Shown: positions 8,731 to 18,744, counted from the first letter of the stretch. The stretch is DNA of 64,000 nucleotides from Teredinibacter turnerae (GCF_037935975.1 NZ_CP149817.1:2914001-2978000); one strand, 5' to 3'. The notes: a model not told the origin generated them from the letters alone. Translations and numbers: made by a program.

Positions 8731-11700
8731 CATCGCACCACGGCTGTCGGTGCTCTCTTTGTTTGACTGGACAGGCTGTGCCTGGGCGGCGGATTGTACC
8801 TGGGTGACGGATTGTGGCACCTGCGCTTGAGCTACAGTTGCAACGCTTTGGCGAGCTATTTGCGCAGGCAAATCATCGGATATGTGCTGAGGTGCGGACG
8901 ACTCTCCTGCGGGGCGGTTTTCTGCTACAAAGTCTGCCAGCTGAGGAATATCCGTACACTGGTAAAACACCGTTGCATCAACTTTAAATTCAAACTGATT
9001 TTGTAGTCGCTCGGCAAATTCCACGTAGGATATGGAATCAAAGCCAAACTCTTCAAATCGGGCATCCGCGTCAATTTCTTCCAAAGGAATATTTTGCAAG
9101 TCGGCGATCAAAGAACTTATCGTGCGAACTAGTTGCGCGTGGGACTCTACACTCATGACACTCATGACACTCATGGTTTGCGTCGCTCCTTGCTGTTGTG
9201 ATGCGGCGATTTGCGAAATAGAAGGATTTTCTGCCTTGGCGTGTGCAGGTGTTTGTAGTGAAGGTTGTACTGAGGTTCCTGTCGCGCTTTCTGACTGTCC
9301 CATCTGGGGTTGGCTCGGCGCTATCGTAGCGCTATCAAGCGAATTGTTGGCTGCCAGCCAGAAAGATTTGCGCGCAAACGGGTACCCAGGCAGAGAAACG
9401 ACCCCTGGAACCACACCGCTATACTGGCCAACCCAATCAACGGTATTACCAGCCAGCCACTGTTGCGCGATTTGTTGCAACTGGCTGGGCAGCGCAGCTA
9501 TATCCGGCTCATATGTATACCCATCGGCCAATCGTTCGAGCTCTGCTTGCAACGCCTGAACAGAGTCTGCGATCAGCAGTGCGCGGTATTTAAGTGATTT
9601 GCGCCCGCGCTGTAAGGTAAATGCGATTTGTGACAAGCGCATGTTCGACTGAGCCCGCACCTGCTGTAACAGGTTGAACCCGACCTGCTTCAACTGATCT
9701 GGATTGCGTGCAGACAAGGGGAAAAGAGTCGCCAGAGGGGTGTTTATCTCGGCGCTTTGCATATTGGCATTCTGGGTTTCCGGCGCATTGCGCACTATAA
9801 GGTGAACGTAACTGCCACCAGCCGCAAATGCGTTGATACCTGCGTAGTGGACGCTATTTTCGTCAGGCCATGCCCGTTTCGATTGTTCGATAAAACACGC
9901 GCGCTGTTGCAGCGACGCGGGCAGATCACTACCGTACGTGGGCAGCCACTGGCGATGTTTCATCTGCAATAAAACCCGCGCTAATTGAGCCATTCCAGAA
10001 GCCGCTTCCAGGTGGCCAAACTGGCTTTTGACTGAACCTATTCGCGTCGCCGTGCGCTTGCCAGTTTCATCGATAAATCGGCTCACCGCATCGCACTCGG
10101 CAGCGTCGCCACGCGCGACCCCAGTGGCTGACACCTCAAGGTAGTCAATGTTATCAACGGGAATATTTGCCTGCGCCAGCGCCCGGCGCATAACCGCCAA
10201 CTCGGCAGCAGCCTCGGGTGCGGCAAAACCGTCGGATGTCTGACCTTTAAAATTACTGGCGACACCCGCGATAACGCCGTAAATCTGATCACCGTCCGCT
10301 TTTGCTGCCGCGTAACTTTTCAGTAAAACTGCACCCGCCCCTTCACCAGTAACCATGCCACTGCCCTGCTCTGCAAATGGTCGGCACTCGCGCCCCTGGG
10401 CTAACATTTTTGCCTGCGCCAACCCAGCGTGATGGCCTGGGTGGAGAATTAAGTTCACACCGCCAGCAATGGCCGTATCGCATTGCCCGCTGCGAATCGC
10501 GTCGACGGCAAGTGCTACACAATTCAGGGCGCCGGAGCAGGCGCTATCGACCCCAATAGATGGGCCCGTTAAACCAAGGGCATGGCTAATGCGATTCGCT
10601 ACAGCCCACAGGCTCGATTCTGCTGCAACCGAAACGCCTTGCGCCCATTGAACCGCCGCCAACTGACCGTAGTGCTGGTACATGGAAGCTACGTAGACAC
10701 CCACACTGGAAACAAAGTTATTTCGCCCACCGGTAAGCGTTTCCGGTGCGTAACCCGCATCCTCCAACAGGTGCCAGCACACGTCCAACATCACCCGTTG
10801 CTGTGGGTCTAACTGCGGTGCTTCGCGCGGCGAGATGCCGAAAAACAACGGGTCGAATTCGTCAACCGCATTGAGAAAACTGCCGAATTCTGAATTGTCG
10901 CTCTGCCACCGGTTATGGGGCACCGGTGTCGCAGCCGGCGTACCAATACACAGCTGCTGCCAAAATTCATCAATATTAGCGGCGCCTGGATACATTCCAG
11001 CTACGCCAATAATTGCAACTTCAGCGGTATTTGCGTCAGTACGACCTGCTTGATTTGGAATTGCGGTTGGAGCTGGAGTTGCGGTTGGAACTGGAGTTGC
11101 TGTTGGTACTGGAGTTGCAATTAAAGTATCACTGTGCTGCGGCCTATAGTCACTACCTGATGGAGTGGAAACAACTGCCTCAGAATACGGTTTTTGCTCG
11201 CGCTCCAGTGTAGAAATTGTCTGCGGCGCAACGGTTTGCAAAGCGCTTTGTTCATCCATACTGGCACTTGAGCCAGTTGTATTAGCATTCAGCGGTAACG
11301 CATTTTCCACTGGCACCCGCGCGCTGACCTCAACGGAACCAATCCCCATGGTACGGGTCAGCTTGGCGACGTCTGCAATCGTCTCTGCCTGATTAAGTTG
11401 CTCCAAGGTTAACGAGGGGAAGCGTTCCTGCAGCGCATTGAGCACTTCCGGCAAAATAATGGAGTCGAGCCCAAAACTCTGAAAACTGTCGTTTTCGTCT
11501 AACTCCGCTACGGGTATTTTTAGCACACGCGCAAAAACCGATTTGAGGTACTCCACGTGCGCACCATCGCCCGAGCCTTCAGCTTCTGGCTCGCCTGGAG
11601 CATCCAGCAGCGCTGTCTGCTCGGCACGACTTACTTGCGTTGCGCGAGCGCCCTCACTGGCCGTGGCTAAAATAACTGTCTGGCCAAGCGCTTCAGATTC

Positions 11701-14700
11701 CAGCGAGGAATATTCGGGGCCACCACCAAAATAATCACGCCCCTCCAATCCGGATTCGCGCAACGCTTGCCCCCATTGAGCACAGGATAACAATGGTGAA
11801 TGTGGCATGCGTAAATGTGCATCCTCAAACAACCACCAGCCTTTGGTTAAGCCAAAAGTCATGGTGACGAAGTCCCAGTTTTCGGTAACCTCGTTGATAA
11901 TCATACGCCCACGAGGTTTCAGTAGCTGATCACAGTTCTTTAATGTGTAAACTATATTGTCGGTCGCATGTAACACGTTAGATGCGAGCAGAATGTCACA
12001 GCTTGGAATGCCGGATTGTGCCTGCTCGCGCGTCAGATCTGCTGCAGCCACATCAAAAACCGCGGCTTCAATAAACGGGTACTCAGTCGCTAATTCACGT
12101 TTTGCCCGCGCCACAAAGTGCGATGAGAGATCCGTAAACCAATAATGTAATTTAATTGTGCTATTGAAGTTGGCACTGATTTTTTTGGCGACCGGCCAGG
12201 TGGTCGATCCGGTACCTGCACCAATTTCCACCAGATTAATTTCCTGTACACCACTCGCCACCAAACGGGAGATTTCATCTTGCACAGCAGCGGCAACCAT
12301 GGCGTTGCAAGCATCGGAAACCGGGTTATCACGATACGTGGCCTGCACTAGATGCGCAGATCCACCGGGAAATAATATTTCCGTATCGGATTTTTTGCCG
12401 TCTAAAAGTAACGGGAGATTATCGAGACAATGGTCCAACAACCGCAGGTGTCCTTCTGCCTGGCTGTTTTTTTGCAATACCGTCACTCGCTCCAATGCCT
12501 TTGGCAATTTGGCAGCAAGGCTCCACGAAGCACCACGCTGAATTAAATAGCGTCCTTTCGCGAGCATTGCCAGCATCGCGTTTACCAGGGGAATGGAATC
12601 CTGTTTCGCGGCAAAACCATTCAACACCTCCTGAACACCCAAGGCTGACTCAACATCAACAAAGAGGCCCCGCTCTTGCAAAATTGCTAGAACACGCTGC
12701 TGGCAGTATTGATTCATTAACTGTGCATTTTCGTGCTCAAAGGGTGGCCGTAAACCCTGCCACAGCTGGTGCAACGCCGAATTTGAGTTACCGCCTGAAA
12801 ATTGTGAATTCACCTGAGCCCCCTTGGCCTGGTCACAAAGATAAGGCTGCCATTGCGACAAACCCTGCGAATTAAGTTTTAATGCGACTAACTGACGCTC
12901 GGTGCCCGCGAGTAACGCATCAAGCACCGAAAGCCCATCGTCTAATGTAATCCCGAGTAACCCTTTTGCATACATACGCTGACGATAGAATTCGTCCGCC
13001 ACGACACCTATTTCGTGCCAGAAACCCCAATTCACCACACGGATACCCCGGTGTAACCGGGCGTAATAATTGGCCAAAGCATCTTGAGTCAGTGACGCCG
13101 CCGCATAGTTGGACTGACCGGGGCTGCAGGTTTGCGAAATTGTCGATGAGAAAAACAGAATAAAATCGAGATTGAGGGCTGTAAGAGATTCCATCAGTTG
13201 GATCGTGCCAAACACCTTCGCGTTTAGCGCCGCTGCCAAGTCCTCGTCTTGCATTTTCGCAACTGACGTATCCTGCAAAGTAAGCGCTGAATGGACAACA
13301 CCATGCAAGGCGCCATATTCTTGCTGGACTGTTTTTAGCAACAATTGCACTTGCTGTGCATCGCTTATATCGCACTGCCGATAATCAAACTGACCGCTCA
13401 CAAGCTCCGCAACAGCGCCTGCACTTCGGCGCCCAACAAGAATCACACGAGCTTCGTATTTCTCGCGCAAATGTTTTGCAAACGCGAGCCCAAGACCGCC
13501 TGCGCCACCAATAATCAGGTAGACCCCTGCGTCCCTAAATGCGATCTGTGCCTGGGTGGCTTGAGGTACCCCGGCAAAGCGTGAAAACTTTTCGACAACA
13601 TATTCACCGTGATGGTTAGCGACCGCACAACCGGGCAAACGTGCTTGCACTGGCACCAGCCGATTAAGATTGGCAAACAACGATGGTAAAAGGCCCTGCT
13701 CCACCAAAGTTTGAGACAGATCCAGGTGGTAGCACTCCACCTGCCGTGCCTCCTGGGCAAACGCTTTAGTGAACCCGAGTAAACCTGCGGCCAACGGGTG
13801 GAAATTGTGTTCTTGCGGTTGTAAAGCAAACGCATCATTGGAAAGAACAATCAGCCTTTGGGCATTACTTTGACTAAAACAGTGTTTTGCTAGATTCAGT
13901 AAATTAAACAATGCTTCTTTCAGGAATCGATCCACGAACGCTGTATCTGCAAGTGAATAGCGCTGCGGATAAATTGCTGCGGTAAACCACAGGGTATCTG
14001 CACTGTTTAAGGTTTCTTCAGCGCAGGCAAGCTGTTGAATGGGTATTACCGCCAAAGACGCAAGGCGACCCCTGCCTTCGGCTTCGCGAAGTTTTTGCAG
14101 CAGCGAATTTTGAATATCACTGCTGGAGGAACCGGTGATAACCACGTGGCGACGGGTCGGCTCCACCACGGTTAAATAATCCTGAGACTCCAGCGCCACC
14201 CACCTGGGGACATAACAATGGTCAAAAATTGTTGGTACGTTTAGGTCTAGCTCTGCCGTATTGACGTGTTGGATAACAACACCGGAATCTTCAGCAGGTG
14301 CGGATTCTATGCGGCGGGCAACAAACTGGTCGAACTCGATTACCGGTTTACCAGTATTAGATGCCCCGCTGATCTGGTAAGGATATTCGCCATCCGCAGT
14401 AGACTGGAGTGCACGTATGAAACCTTTGGCCGCCCTGCATGGCGCTTCGTAAACTCGAATAGACGCCACTTTAAACGGCACTGCTGGCGCCGACTCCTGT
14501 TGCGAATGCAAAACAAAAATACTTTGCAGCATGGAATCGACAAAACCCGGATGAAAAACATCGTTTGTATCCGGCGCGACCTGTAATTCAAAATTTACCT
14601 GGCTTGCGCTGTATTCAAGCTGATCGACGTATTGATATGCAGGGCCATAGGTGAATCCACTGGCCGCCATAGCTTGATACAAGCGCTCGCCTCGCCAGGA

Positions 14701-17700
14701 ATCCGACGCGCTAATTTCCACGTCGTCAAAGGACTTTTGCATTCTATTTGGCTCTGCATCTAACCGCTTAAATTTGCCAAAAGAGGCTAATTCTCCTTCA
14801 GCATTTTTTACGCGAAACTGAACGGCCTCCTGTTGCGGTTGTACTTCTACCGTGACTCGCATTTGCTTGCGTTGCGATGCCAGCGGTCTTAGCCAGTGCA
14901 CATCCACAAATTCGTAACCGCCGCTGAGCTGGGTTTCGACAAGACCGCACTCTTTTAACGAAGCCAGCACCAGTGATAAATGCCCCATACCACTTAGAAT
15001 CGGTTGCTCTTGGATGACATGGTCCGCAACAGCAGAAGCGGCCGGGGGAATGCTCCATTCCACCTGTGAGTTATCAATACGATTCGGCACTGGCTCAAAA
15101 CTGCGCTCACGGTACCAAAGGCGCATTTTCGCGAACGGATATAATGGGAGCGGTATGCGAGTCACCGGCGTACCTTGCCACAGATTTTCCCAGCGCCAGT
15201 TTATCCCGCTCAGCCAGCCTTCCTGCAACGCCTGTAATTCTTGGCTATTCAAAGTGAGGTTCTCAGCGGGTGCGGTGAACTCGTCCTCAACATCTTCATC
15301 AACGAGCTTGTGTACGTTCGTATTTTTGTGAATGTCCGTCGCCAACAAATTGATTAGCTCGCTAATCAATGCATCTTTTGAACTGGTGTGAATAGCAATA
15401 CGGGTGTTTAATGCTGCGCGGGAGGTTTGCAGGCTATACAAGTAGCAAGCAAAACTGAATTCGGTGTCTGCCGCTTTGAGAAAATCGAGATGAGCACGAC
15501 ACAATCGCGCCAGCCCTGCCGGATTATTCGCCGAAAATACAGCGAGTGGTACAGTGACATCGCTATTTTTATAATCGCGGGAATCGTATTCTGTTAATGT
15601 CCCAGGCGCTTCTTCGACGATTAAATGCGCGTTACTGCCACCGGCGCCGAACGAAGAAAGCCCGCCAATTCTGGGCGCGCTTTCAGATACCCAGGGGGCA
15701 AAATCAGTTTGTACAAAGAACGGCGTATTCTCCAAATCCAGCGCTGGATTAAGTACATCTGCGTGCAAGGACGGGACTCTTTGCCGACGGTGCAATTGCA
15801 ATACGAGTTTGGTTAAGCCAGCAATACCCGCAGCGGATTCCAGATGGCCGATATTGCTTTTTACAGAGCTCAACGCGCAACTGGCGCGCAAGCCGGAACC
15901 ACCGTTCATTCGGAAGGCCTGTGTCAAACCGTCGACCTCAATCGGATCGCCCAGCGCCGTGCCAGTGCCGTGGGTTTCAATCAGGCTTATGTCACGCGCG
16001 TTTACACCAGCATCCTGCAGCGCATCGTGCACCAGCAACGCCTGAGATTGCGGGCTGGGAACTGAATAGCCGTTCGTGGTCCCGCTGTGATTGACCGCCG
16101 CGCCGCGTATCACGGCGTAAACATTGTCACCGTCTTTTTTTGCCGCCGAGAGCGGTTTTAACAATGCCGCGCCTACTCCTTCACTGGGTACAAAGCCCGT
16201 TCCGCCTTTGCCAAAACTTCGACATCGACCATCGAGGGAAAGAAAACCCATATCCGACAGGGCGACATAGCGACTTGGGTCGAGGTTGATATTAACCCCA
16301 CCCACCAGTGCCATTTTGGTTTTGCCTGCAACCAGCGATTCATAACCCAAGGTAATCGCACTGAGCGATGCAGAGCACGCCGTATCGATTGCGATGCTAG
16401 GCCCTTGTAAATTGAGAAAAAACGATACCCGATTGGCAATGGACCAATAGGCGGACGATGCAAGAGCACGTTCGCCACGTCCCCAATCTTGTGCGCTGAG
16501 TTGTTGATATTGCCCCGAGGTAACACCAACATATACGCCGACAGCGTGCTGGCGCGACGAGGATTTGCGACCGTATTCACGCAACCGCTGCGGAGAGTAA
16601 CCGGCATCTTCCAGCGTATGCCAAACGGTTTGCAAAAACAGCCGTTCTTGCGGGTCAATGCTCTCCGCTTCACGCGGTGAGATGGCAAAAAAGAGTGGAT
16701 CAAATGCATCGACATCGTTTAAAAATCCGCCCCATTTACTGTGACTGAAGCCACTGGTTTTTTGTGGCCGATAATAGGCTTGCCAATCCCAACGGTCCGC
16801 CGGAATTTCGGTAATTGAATCCTTGCCTTCTACCAGGTTTTGCCAAAATTCATCGATATTTTCTGCAGCAGGATAGCGACCGGAAAGCCCGATAATAGCC
16901 ACCGCTTTTGCGTCGACAGCGTCGGTGTGCGGCTGGCTGATTTGCGGTGCCTGATCTGCAGTTACCTGCACCTCGGCTGGTGGCGTTGCGATGCTCTCCG
17001 GTTCGCTGGATACAGGCTGAGAAGCTATTTCCACACGGGACAAAATTGCATCGGTGAGGTCGGCTATGGTTTGACAGTCGAACAGCAAGGTTTTTGGCAA
17101 GGTGCCGAATTGCTTTTCGAGAGTGACGTTCAGACGGGTAATAATCATCGAATCGAGGCCCATTGCCTGCAGGCTGAGCTTTGGCTTGACCTTACTGCTC
17201 GGAAACTGCGTCGCATCGCAAAGGGCATCGATGATTGCCGTTTGTGCTTGTTCGCGACTTTGTACCGTCGGCGTATGTTTGCGAATTTTCATCGCGTCTT
17301 TATCGCCAATAAAGCGCACAATTTCAGCTTTATCACCAAAGGCAATAACACTATTACCCGCGCCGGATTTTAACAACACTTGCCAACCCAGCGCCTGTGG
17401 CATCGGCGCCATACCGGTTTCACTGCGCATTAACGCTTTGTCTTCAGCGCTGATATCCATACCGCCACCGTCCCACAGTGGCCAATGCAGGACCTGCAAC
17501 GCTACCGACGACGGTAAATATTTTTTCGCCAGCGCTGTCATCGCGCGATTGGCACTGGCGTAAAAACTTTGCCCCGAATGAGGTAGATAAGCAGCGATCG
17601 ATGAAAATAAAATAACGCTGTTTACACTATACGCGTGGACGGCGCGCAACAGGTTTATCGTGCCTTGATATTTTGGAGCTAATACTTTTGCGTACTGATC

Positions 17701-18744
17701 CGCCGACGCTTTATTGATAAAGCTATCTGCCAAAACACCTGCACAATGTACAAGCACAAGATCACCCGCAAAACGCTGCACACTCTCGCGAATTGCTCCA
17801 TCCACGGCCTTTTTATCGGCGATATCCGCCTGCTGATAAGCCACGCGGGATGAATGCTGTGCAATTAATTTTTCGACAGCGGGCTTCGCCGGAGAGCGCC
17901 CCAGTAAGGTTATACACAGGTCCTGCCGCTCAAGCAGAATCCGGCTTAGAGACAGTGCGAGTTCACCACCGCCCCCGGAAATAATTACGTGGCATTTATT
18001 ATTTAACCAGACTGGTGTTTGGCGGCTTAACTCCGGCGTTTGCACCAAGCGCAAAACCTGGCGACGACGCGATAGGTAGCGAACTTCGACGTGCTCTGCC
18101 GCAGCGGCCAGCTCCTCGCGCCAGTGATCCGCCTCTACCGACAAATCGAACAGTACCGAAAAATGGCAGTTGGGGTTTTCAACCCGGGCACCGCGCAGGA
18201 AGCCGGCTATCGCTTCATTCGCCACCGCCGCATACTCGCCCGTAGCAGCGAATGACCAGCGCTGTACAGATTGATCGGCATTTAAGGTTGAGAGTGTTTT
18301 TACCCAAGCAAATACGTCAAGTAGCGCAGGCTCCACGTCACTCTCAGCGGATGCGTGCACCAGCCACAAACCAGATTTTTGCGTAATCTTTTCACGGCTG
18401 AAGGTGGTAAATTCATGCAGGCTGGAAAATTCTTTGAGCGGGATCTCATTGCGATCACAGGCCGACGCAGATGCAAACAATAAATAGCGGCCCGCGTCCA
18501 CCAACACCACATCACAATCGCCAAGTGCATCTGACAAACACGCCTTGCTGTTAACCACGACCAACCCCAGCGCACTCTGGGCAGTGTTAGTCGCTGGAGC
18601 GTCTACCCAACTCGGCTCATAGACTGCGAGCTGCGATTGATCCAAGGGCATTTCATCCTGCAGCTTGCGCAGAGCCACCAGCGCTTGTTCCACCGTCAGT
18701 GTTCCGTCTTTAACTGCTGCGAGCACCGCATTTTTATCATTCAT
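4729..18744 (-). CDS. Trans-AT polyketide synthase, third subunit (modules 8C-11 and release)
   Basis: About 4671 aa. Domains by residue: helical docking (1-40), KR8 (90-485, Tyr395), ACP8 (Ser532), KS9 (614-1040, Cys790), DH9 (1225-1490, His1242, Asp1403), KR9 (1735-1970, Tyr1880), C-methyltransferase (2000-2380, VEIGAGTGSTT near 2170), ACP9 (Ser2428), KS10 (2576-2985, Cys2736 but Ser2872 for His), ACP10 (Ser3237), KS11 (3339-3752, Cys3502), ACP11 (Ser4060), a degenerate hydrolase (4130-4290) and a thioesterase (4370-4660, GYSFGG Ser4457). No AT is integrated. I choose the ATG at 18744, which has AAGGA seven bases upstream; a GTG at 18780 extends the frame by 12 codons but has no ribosome site. 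The preceding PKS gene ends at 18786. Linkers contain Pro/Thr/Ala-rich tandem repeats. Confidence 0.95.
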   Translation of the reverse strand: MNDKNAVLAAVKDGTLTVEQALVALRKLQDEMPLDQSQLAVYEPSWVDAPATNTAQSALGLVVVNSKACLSDALGDCDVVLVDAGRYLLFASASACDRNEIPLKEFSSLHEFTTFSREKITQKSGLWLVHASAESDVEPALLDVFAWVKTLSTLNADQSVQRWSFAATGEYAAVANEAIAGFLRGARVENPNCHFSVLFDLSVEADHWREELAAAAEHVEVRYLSRRRQVLRLVQTPELSRQTPVWLNNKCHVIISGGGGELALSLSRILLERQDLCITLLGRSPAKPAVEKLIAQHSSRVAYQQADIADKKAVDGAIRESVQRFAGDLVLVHCAGVLADSFINKASADQYAKVLAPKYQGTINLLRAVHAYSVNSVILFSSIAAYLPHSGQSFYASANRAMTALAKKYLPSSVALQVLHWPLWDGGGMDISAEDKALMRSETGMAPMPQALGWQVLLKSGAGNSVIAFGDKAEIVRFIGDKDAMKIRKHTPTVQSREQAQTAIIDALCDATQFPSSKVKPKLSLQAMGLDSMIITRLNVTLEKQFGTLPKTLLFDCQTIADLTDAILSRVEIASQPVSSEPESIATPPAEVQVTADQAPQISQPHTDAVDAKAVAIIGLSGRYPAAENIDEFWQNLVEGKDSITEIPADRWDWQAYYRPQKTSGFSHSKWGGFLNDVDAFDPLFFAISPREAESIDPQERLFLQTVWHTLEDAGYSPQRLREYGRKSSSRQHAVGVYVGVTSGQYQQLSAQDWGRGERALASSAYWSIANRVSFFLNLQGPSIAIDTACSASLSAITLGYESLVAGKTKMALVGGVNINLDPSRYVALSDMGFLSLDGRCRSFGKGGTGFVPSEGVGAALLKPLSAAKKDGDNVYAVIRGAAVNHSGTTNGYSVPSPQSQALLVHDALQDAGVNARDISLIETHGTGTALGDPIEVDGLTQAFRMNGGSGLRASCALSSVKSNIGHLESAAGIAGLTKLVLQLHRRQRVPSLHADVLNPALDLENTPFFVQTDFAPWVSESAPRIGGLSSFGAGGSNAHLIVEEAPGTLTEYDSRDYKNSDVTVPLAVFSANNPAGLARLCRAHLDFLKAADTEFSFACYLYSLQTSRAALNTRIAIHTSSKDALISELINLLATDIHKNTNVHKLVDEDVEDEFTAPAENLTLNSQELQALQEGWLSGINWRWENLWQGTPVTRIPLPLYPFAKMRLWYRERSFEPVPNRIDNSQVEWSIPPAASAVADHVIQEQPILSGMGHLSLVLASLKECGLVETQLSGGYEFVDVHWLRPLASQRKQMRVTVEVQPQQEAVQFRVKNAEGELASFGKFKRLDAEPNRMQKSFDDVEISASDSWRGERLYQAMAASGFTYGPAYQYVDQLEYSASQVNFELQVAPDTNDVFHPGFVDSMLQSIFVLHSQQESAPAVPFKVASIRVYEAPCRAAKGFIRALQSTADGEYPYQISGASNTGKPVIEFDQFVARRIESAPAEDSGVVIQHVNTAELDLNVPTIFDHCYVPRWVALESQDYLTVVEPTRRHVVITGSSSSDIQNSLLQKLREAEGRGRLASLAVIPIQQLACAEETLNSADTLWFTAAIYPQRYSLADTAFVDRFLKEALFNLLNLAKHCFSQSNAQRLIVLSNDAFALQPQEHNFHPLAAGLLGFTKAFAQEARQVECYHLDLSQTLVEQGLLPSLFANLNRLVPVQARLPGCAVANHHGEYVVEKFSRFAGVPQATQAQIAFRDAGVYLIIGGAGGLGLAFAKHLREKYEARVILVGRRSAGAVAELVSGQFDYRQCDISDAQQVQLLLKTVQQEYGALHGVVHSALTLQDTSVAKMQDEDLAAALNAKVFGTIQLMESLTALNLDFILFFSSTISQTCSPGQSNYAAASLTQDALANYYARLHRGIRVVNWGFWHEIGVVADEFYRQRMYAKGLLGITLDDGLSVLDALLAGTERQLVALKLNSQGLSQWQPYLCDQAKGAQVNSQFSGGNSNSALHQLWQGLRPPFEHENAQLMNQYCQQRVLAILQERGLFVDVESALGVQEVLNGFAAKQDSIPLVNAMLAMLAKGRYLIQRGASWSLAAKLPKALERVTVLQKNSQAEGHLRLLDHCLDNLPLLLDGKKSDTEILFPGGSAHLVQATYRDNPVSDACNAMVAAAVQDEISRLVASGVQEINLVEIGAGTGSTTWPVAKKISANFNSTIKLHYWFTDLSSHFVARAKRELATEYPFIEAAVFDVAAADLTREQAQSGIPSCDILLASNVLHATDNIVYTLKNCDQLLKPRGRMIINEVTENWDFVTMTFGLTKGWWLFEDAHLRMPHSPLLSCAQWGQALRESGLEGRDYFGGGPEYSSLESEALGQTVILATASEGARATQVSRAEQTALLDAPGEPEAEGSGDGAHVEYLKSVFARVLKIPVAELDENDSFQSFGLDSIILPEVLNALQERFPSLTLEQLNQAETIADVAKLTRTMGIGSVEVSARVPVENALPLNANTTGSSASMDEQSALQTVAPQTISTLEREQKPYSEAVVSTPSGSDYRPQHSDTLIATPVPTATPVPTATPAPTAIPNQAGRTDANTAEVAIIGVAGMYPGAANIDEFWQQLCIGTPAATPVPHNRWQSDNSEFGSFLNAVDEFDPLFFGISPREAPQLDPQQRVMLDVCWHLLEDAGYAPETLTGGRNNFVSSVGVYVASMYQHYGQLAAVQWAQGVSVAAESSLWAVANRISHALGLTGPSIGVDSACSGALNCVALAVDAIRSGQCDTAIAGGVNLILHPGHHAGLAQAKMLAQGRECRPFAEQGSGMVTGEGAGAVLLKSYAAAKADGDQIYGVIAGVASNFKGQTSDGFAAPEAAAELAVMRRALAQANIPVDNIDYLEVSATGVARGDAAECDAVSRFIDETGKRTATRIGSVKSQFGHLEAASGMAQLARVLLQMKHRQWLPTYGSDLPASLQQRACFIEQSKRAWPDENSVHYAGINAFAAGGSYVHLIVRNAPETQNANMQSAEINTPLATLFPLSARNPDQLKQVGFNLLQQVRAQSNMRLSQIAFTLQRGRKSLKYRALLIADSVQALQAELERLADGYTYEPDIAALPSQLQQIAQQWLAGNTVDWVGQYSGVVPGVVSLPGYPFARKSFWLAANNSLDSATIAPSQPQMGQSESATGTSVQPSLQTPAHAKAENPSISQIAASQQQGATQTMSVMSVMSVESHAQLVRTISSLIADLQNIPLEEIDADARFEEFGFDSISYVEFAERLQNQFEFKVDATVFYQCTDIPQLADFVAENRPAGESSAPQHISDDLPAQIARQSVATVAQAQVPQSVTQVQSAAQAQPVQSNKESTDSRGAMAIIGMSGQFPGSRDLNQFWQNLLAGEQAITTIPSDRFDASGIVIPETNLTYNTGGFIDDIDMFDAEFFQISPREARLMDPQHRLMLQTLFHTIADAGYHHTQLAGTDTGVFVGVGANSYGQLLVAAGEDVDGHMATGNVHSVLVNRISYLLDLTGPSEPINTACSSSLVAVHRAVQAIRNGECSSALVGGVNLMLDETGHAAFAKSGMLSASGSCHTFDASADGYARGEGCAGIWVKPLAQAQADGDHIYACVAGTAVGHGGRATSLTAPNVGAQKKVVQRALADAGLDPEALTYIETHGTGTALGDPVEINALKAVFAQSNAPCALGAVKTNIGHLETAAGIAGLIKTVLCLENKMLPAIAGLDTVNPLIDLDDSCLYLNRQLTPWVNHERARYAGVSSFGFGGVNSHIIVGEAPAQAAYRELPVGPFLATISAPTQEQLEAYASSLKLWLSMQAQVEIADLCFTLQMSRSQDVKRLAFVVSSTKDLYTQLEKFCSDPAASKAFVSPAVNVAGQALFDAEDTAAILESVIAQKNWGKLAKLWVNHVPLTLPLVGNMTGDRSGPMRRLSLPPVPFKQTRYWPKASAAAVVPAPAAAIEPKTQTNPAPVSTPAPVPAPSQSPSTSTSPATAAPATVKPAAALAKSAAQDNVSNTTTRQPAATVLAETPKQKDVAEKASDTPESTLSFSEQIQADVRTIIVDALDIEAGNLVDDKPFPEYGIDSIIGLRVMQKVQQRYGENLAMSAIIEEPTVLRLSQFIESNTSVKPELNTSSAAADSEDTTPAVRVRISQFGSAQMQTAWLFIADVSGELSWALNWMETSQDVQILGLEWSLADTPPSVNSIFDAVITQLAAVECNELVLVTKGYMAEFSVGLAQMIQKQRGITTHLKFISPQHGKFLDQGNFLTDLATTCSTVWRGRSTVAYESMSEPEKIHEIQEMALELMPRAAFDGWFDALMLNAQRLIPLLTGYMPPVWVNAYDSEIILSYEGEEVNLAKILVPPASVLRLNTTECLSRLAVTQYEKTYNVLAPGQQHDFPLVFVNREGDKTPTFWVHTLFGDVSFTLNLAHHLGKACPVLGIEQFTVDGDLHLLPSIKQMASHYIESIQTENPDGPYIIGGYSFGGVVAYEMCRQLAELGKPVEMLVMIDSFMPNTETFGSIDITNVEVENFDVMALLLVANNFARRFKITDELRLDHVDGLPLNQQFDVVSQFLQGGKTSLTYDEIYQLVENNYNTILTNNDALTGYQPESLPESINVLLFHATQGFIAADNIYGMPEVRVTVEDRSNGFEPYVKGQLNIIDVEADHYSICHDRKLVELSKSILAQVTVDDNADHA
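8920..11019 (-). other. PKS module 10: KS10 (non-elongating) - ACP10
   Basis: KS10 keeps the cysteine (DSACSGA) and the second histidine (SQFGHLE). The usual EAHGTGT has become EVSATGV, so the first catalytic histidine is Ser2872. Such KS0 domains transfer chains without extending them. ACP10 has GFDSIS. A Met-Ser-Val triple repeat lies just before the ACP. The module may present the chain to a trans-acting enzyme such as the monooxygenase or the enoylreductase, which is inference. Confidence 0.85.
11350..16905 (-). other. PKS module 9: KS9-DH9-KR9-cMT9-ACP9
   Basis: KS9 has DTACSAS, ETHGTGT and SNIGHLE. DH9 has His1242 in DHVIQEQPIL, with the usual proline replaced by serine, and Asp1403 in VDSMLQ. 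KR9 keeps Ser and Tyr (QSNYAAAS), but the Asn four residues after Tyr is Ser1884. The methyltransferase has an intact SAM motif (EIGAGTG). If all work, this is the only alpha-methylated position, probably an alpha-methyl enoyl unit. LQD in KR9 suggests a B-type hydroxyl before dehydration. Confidence 0.82.
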
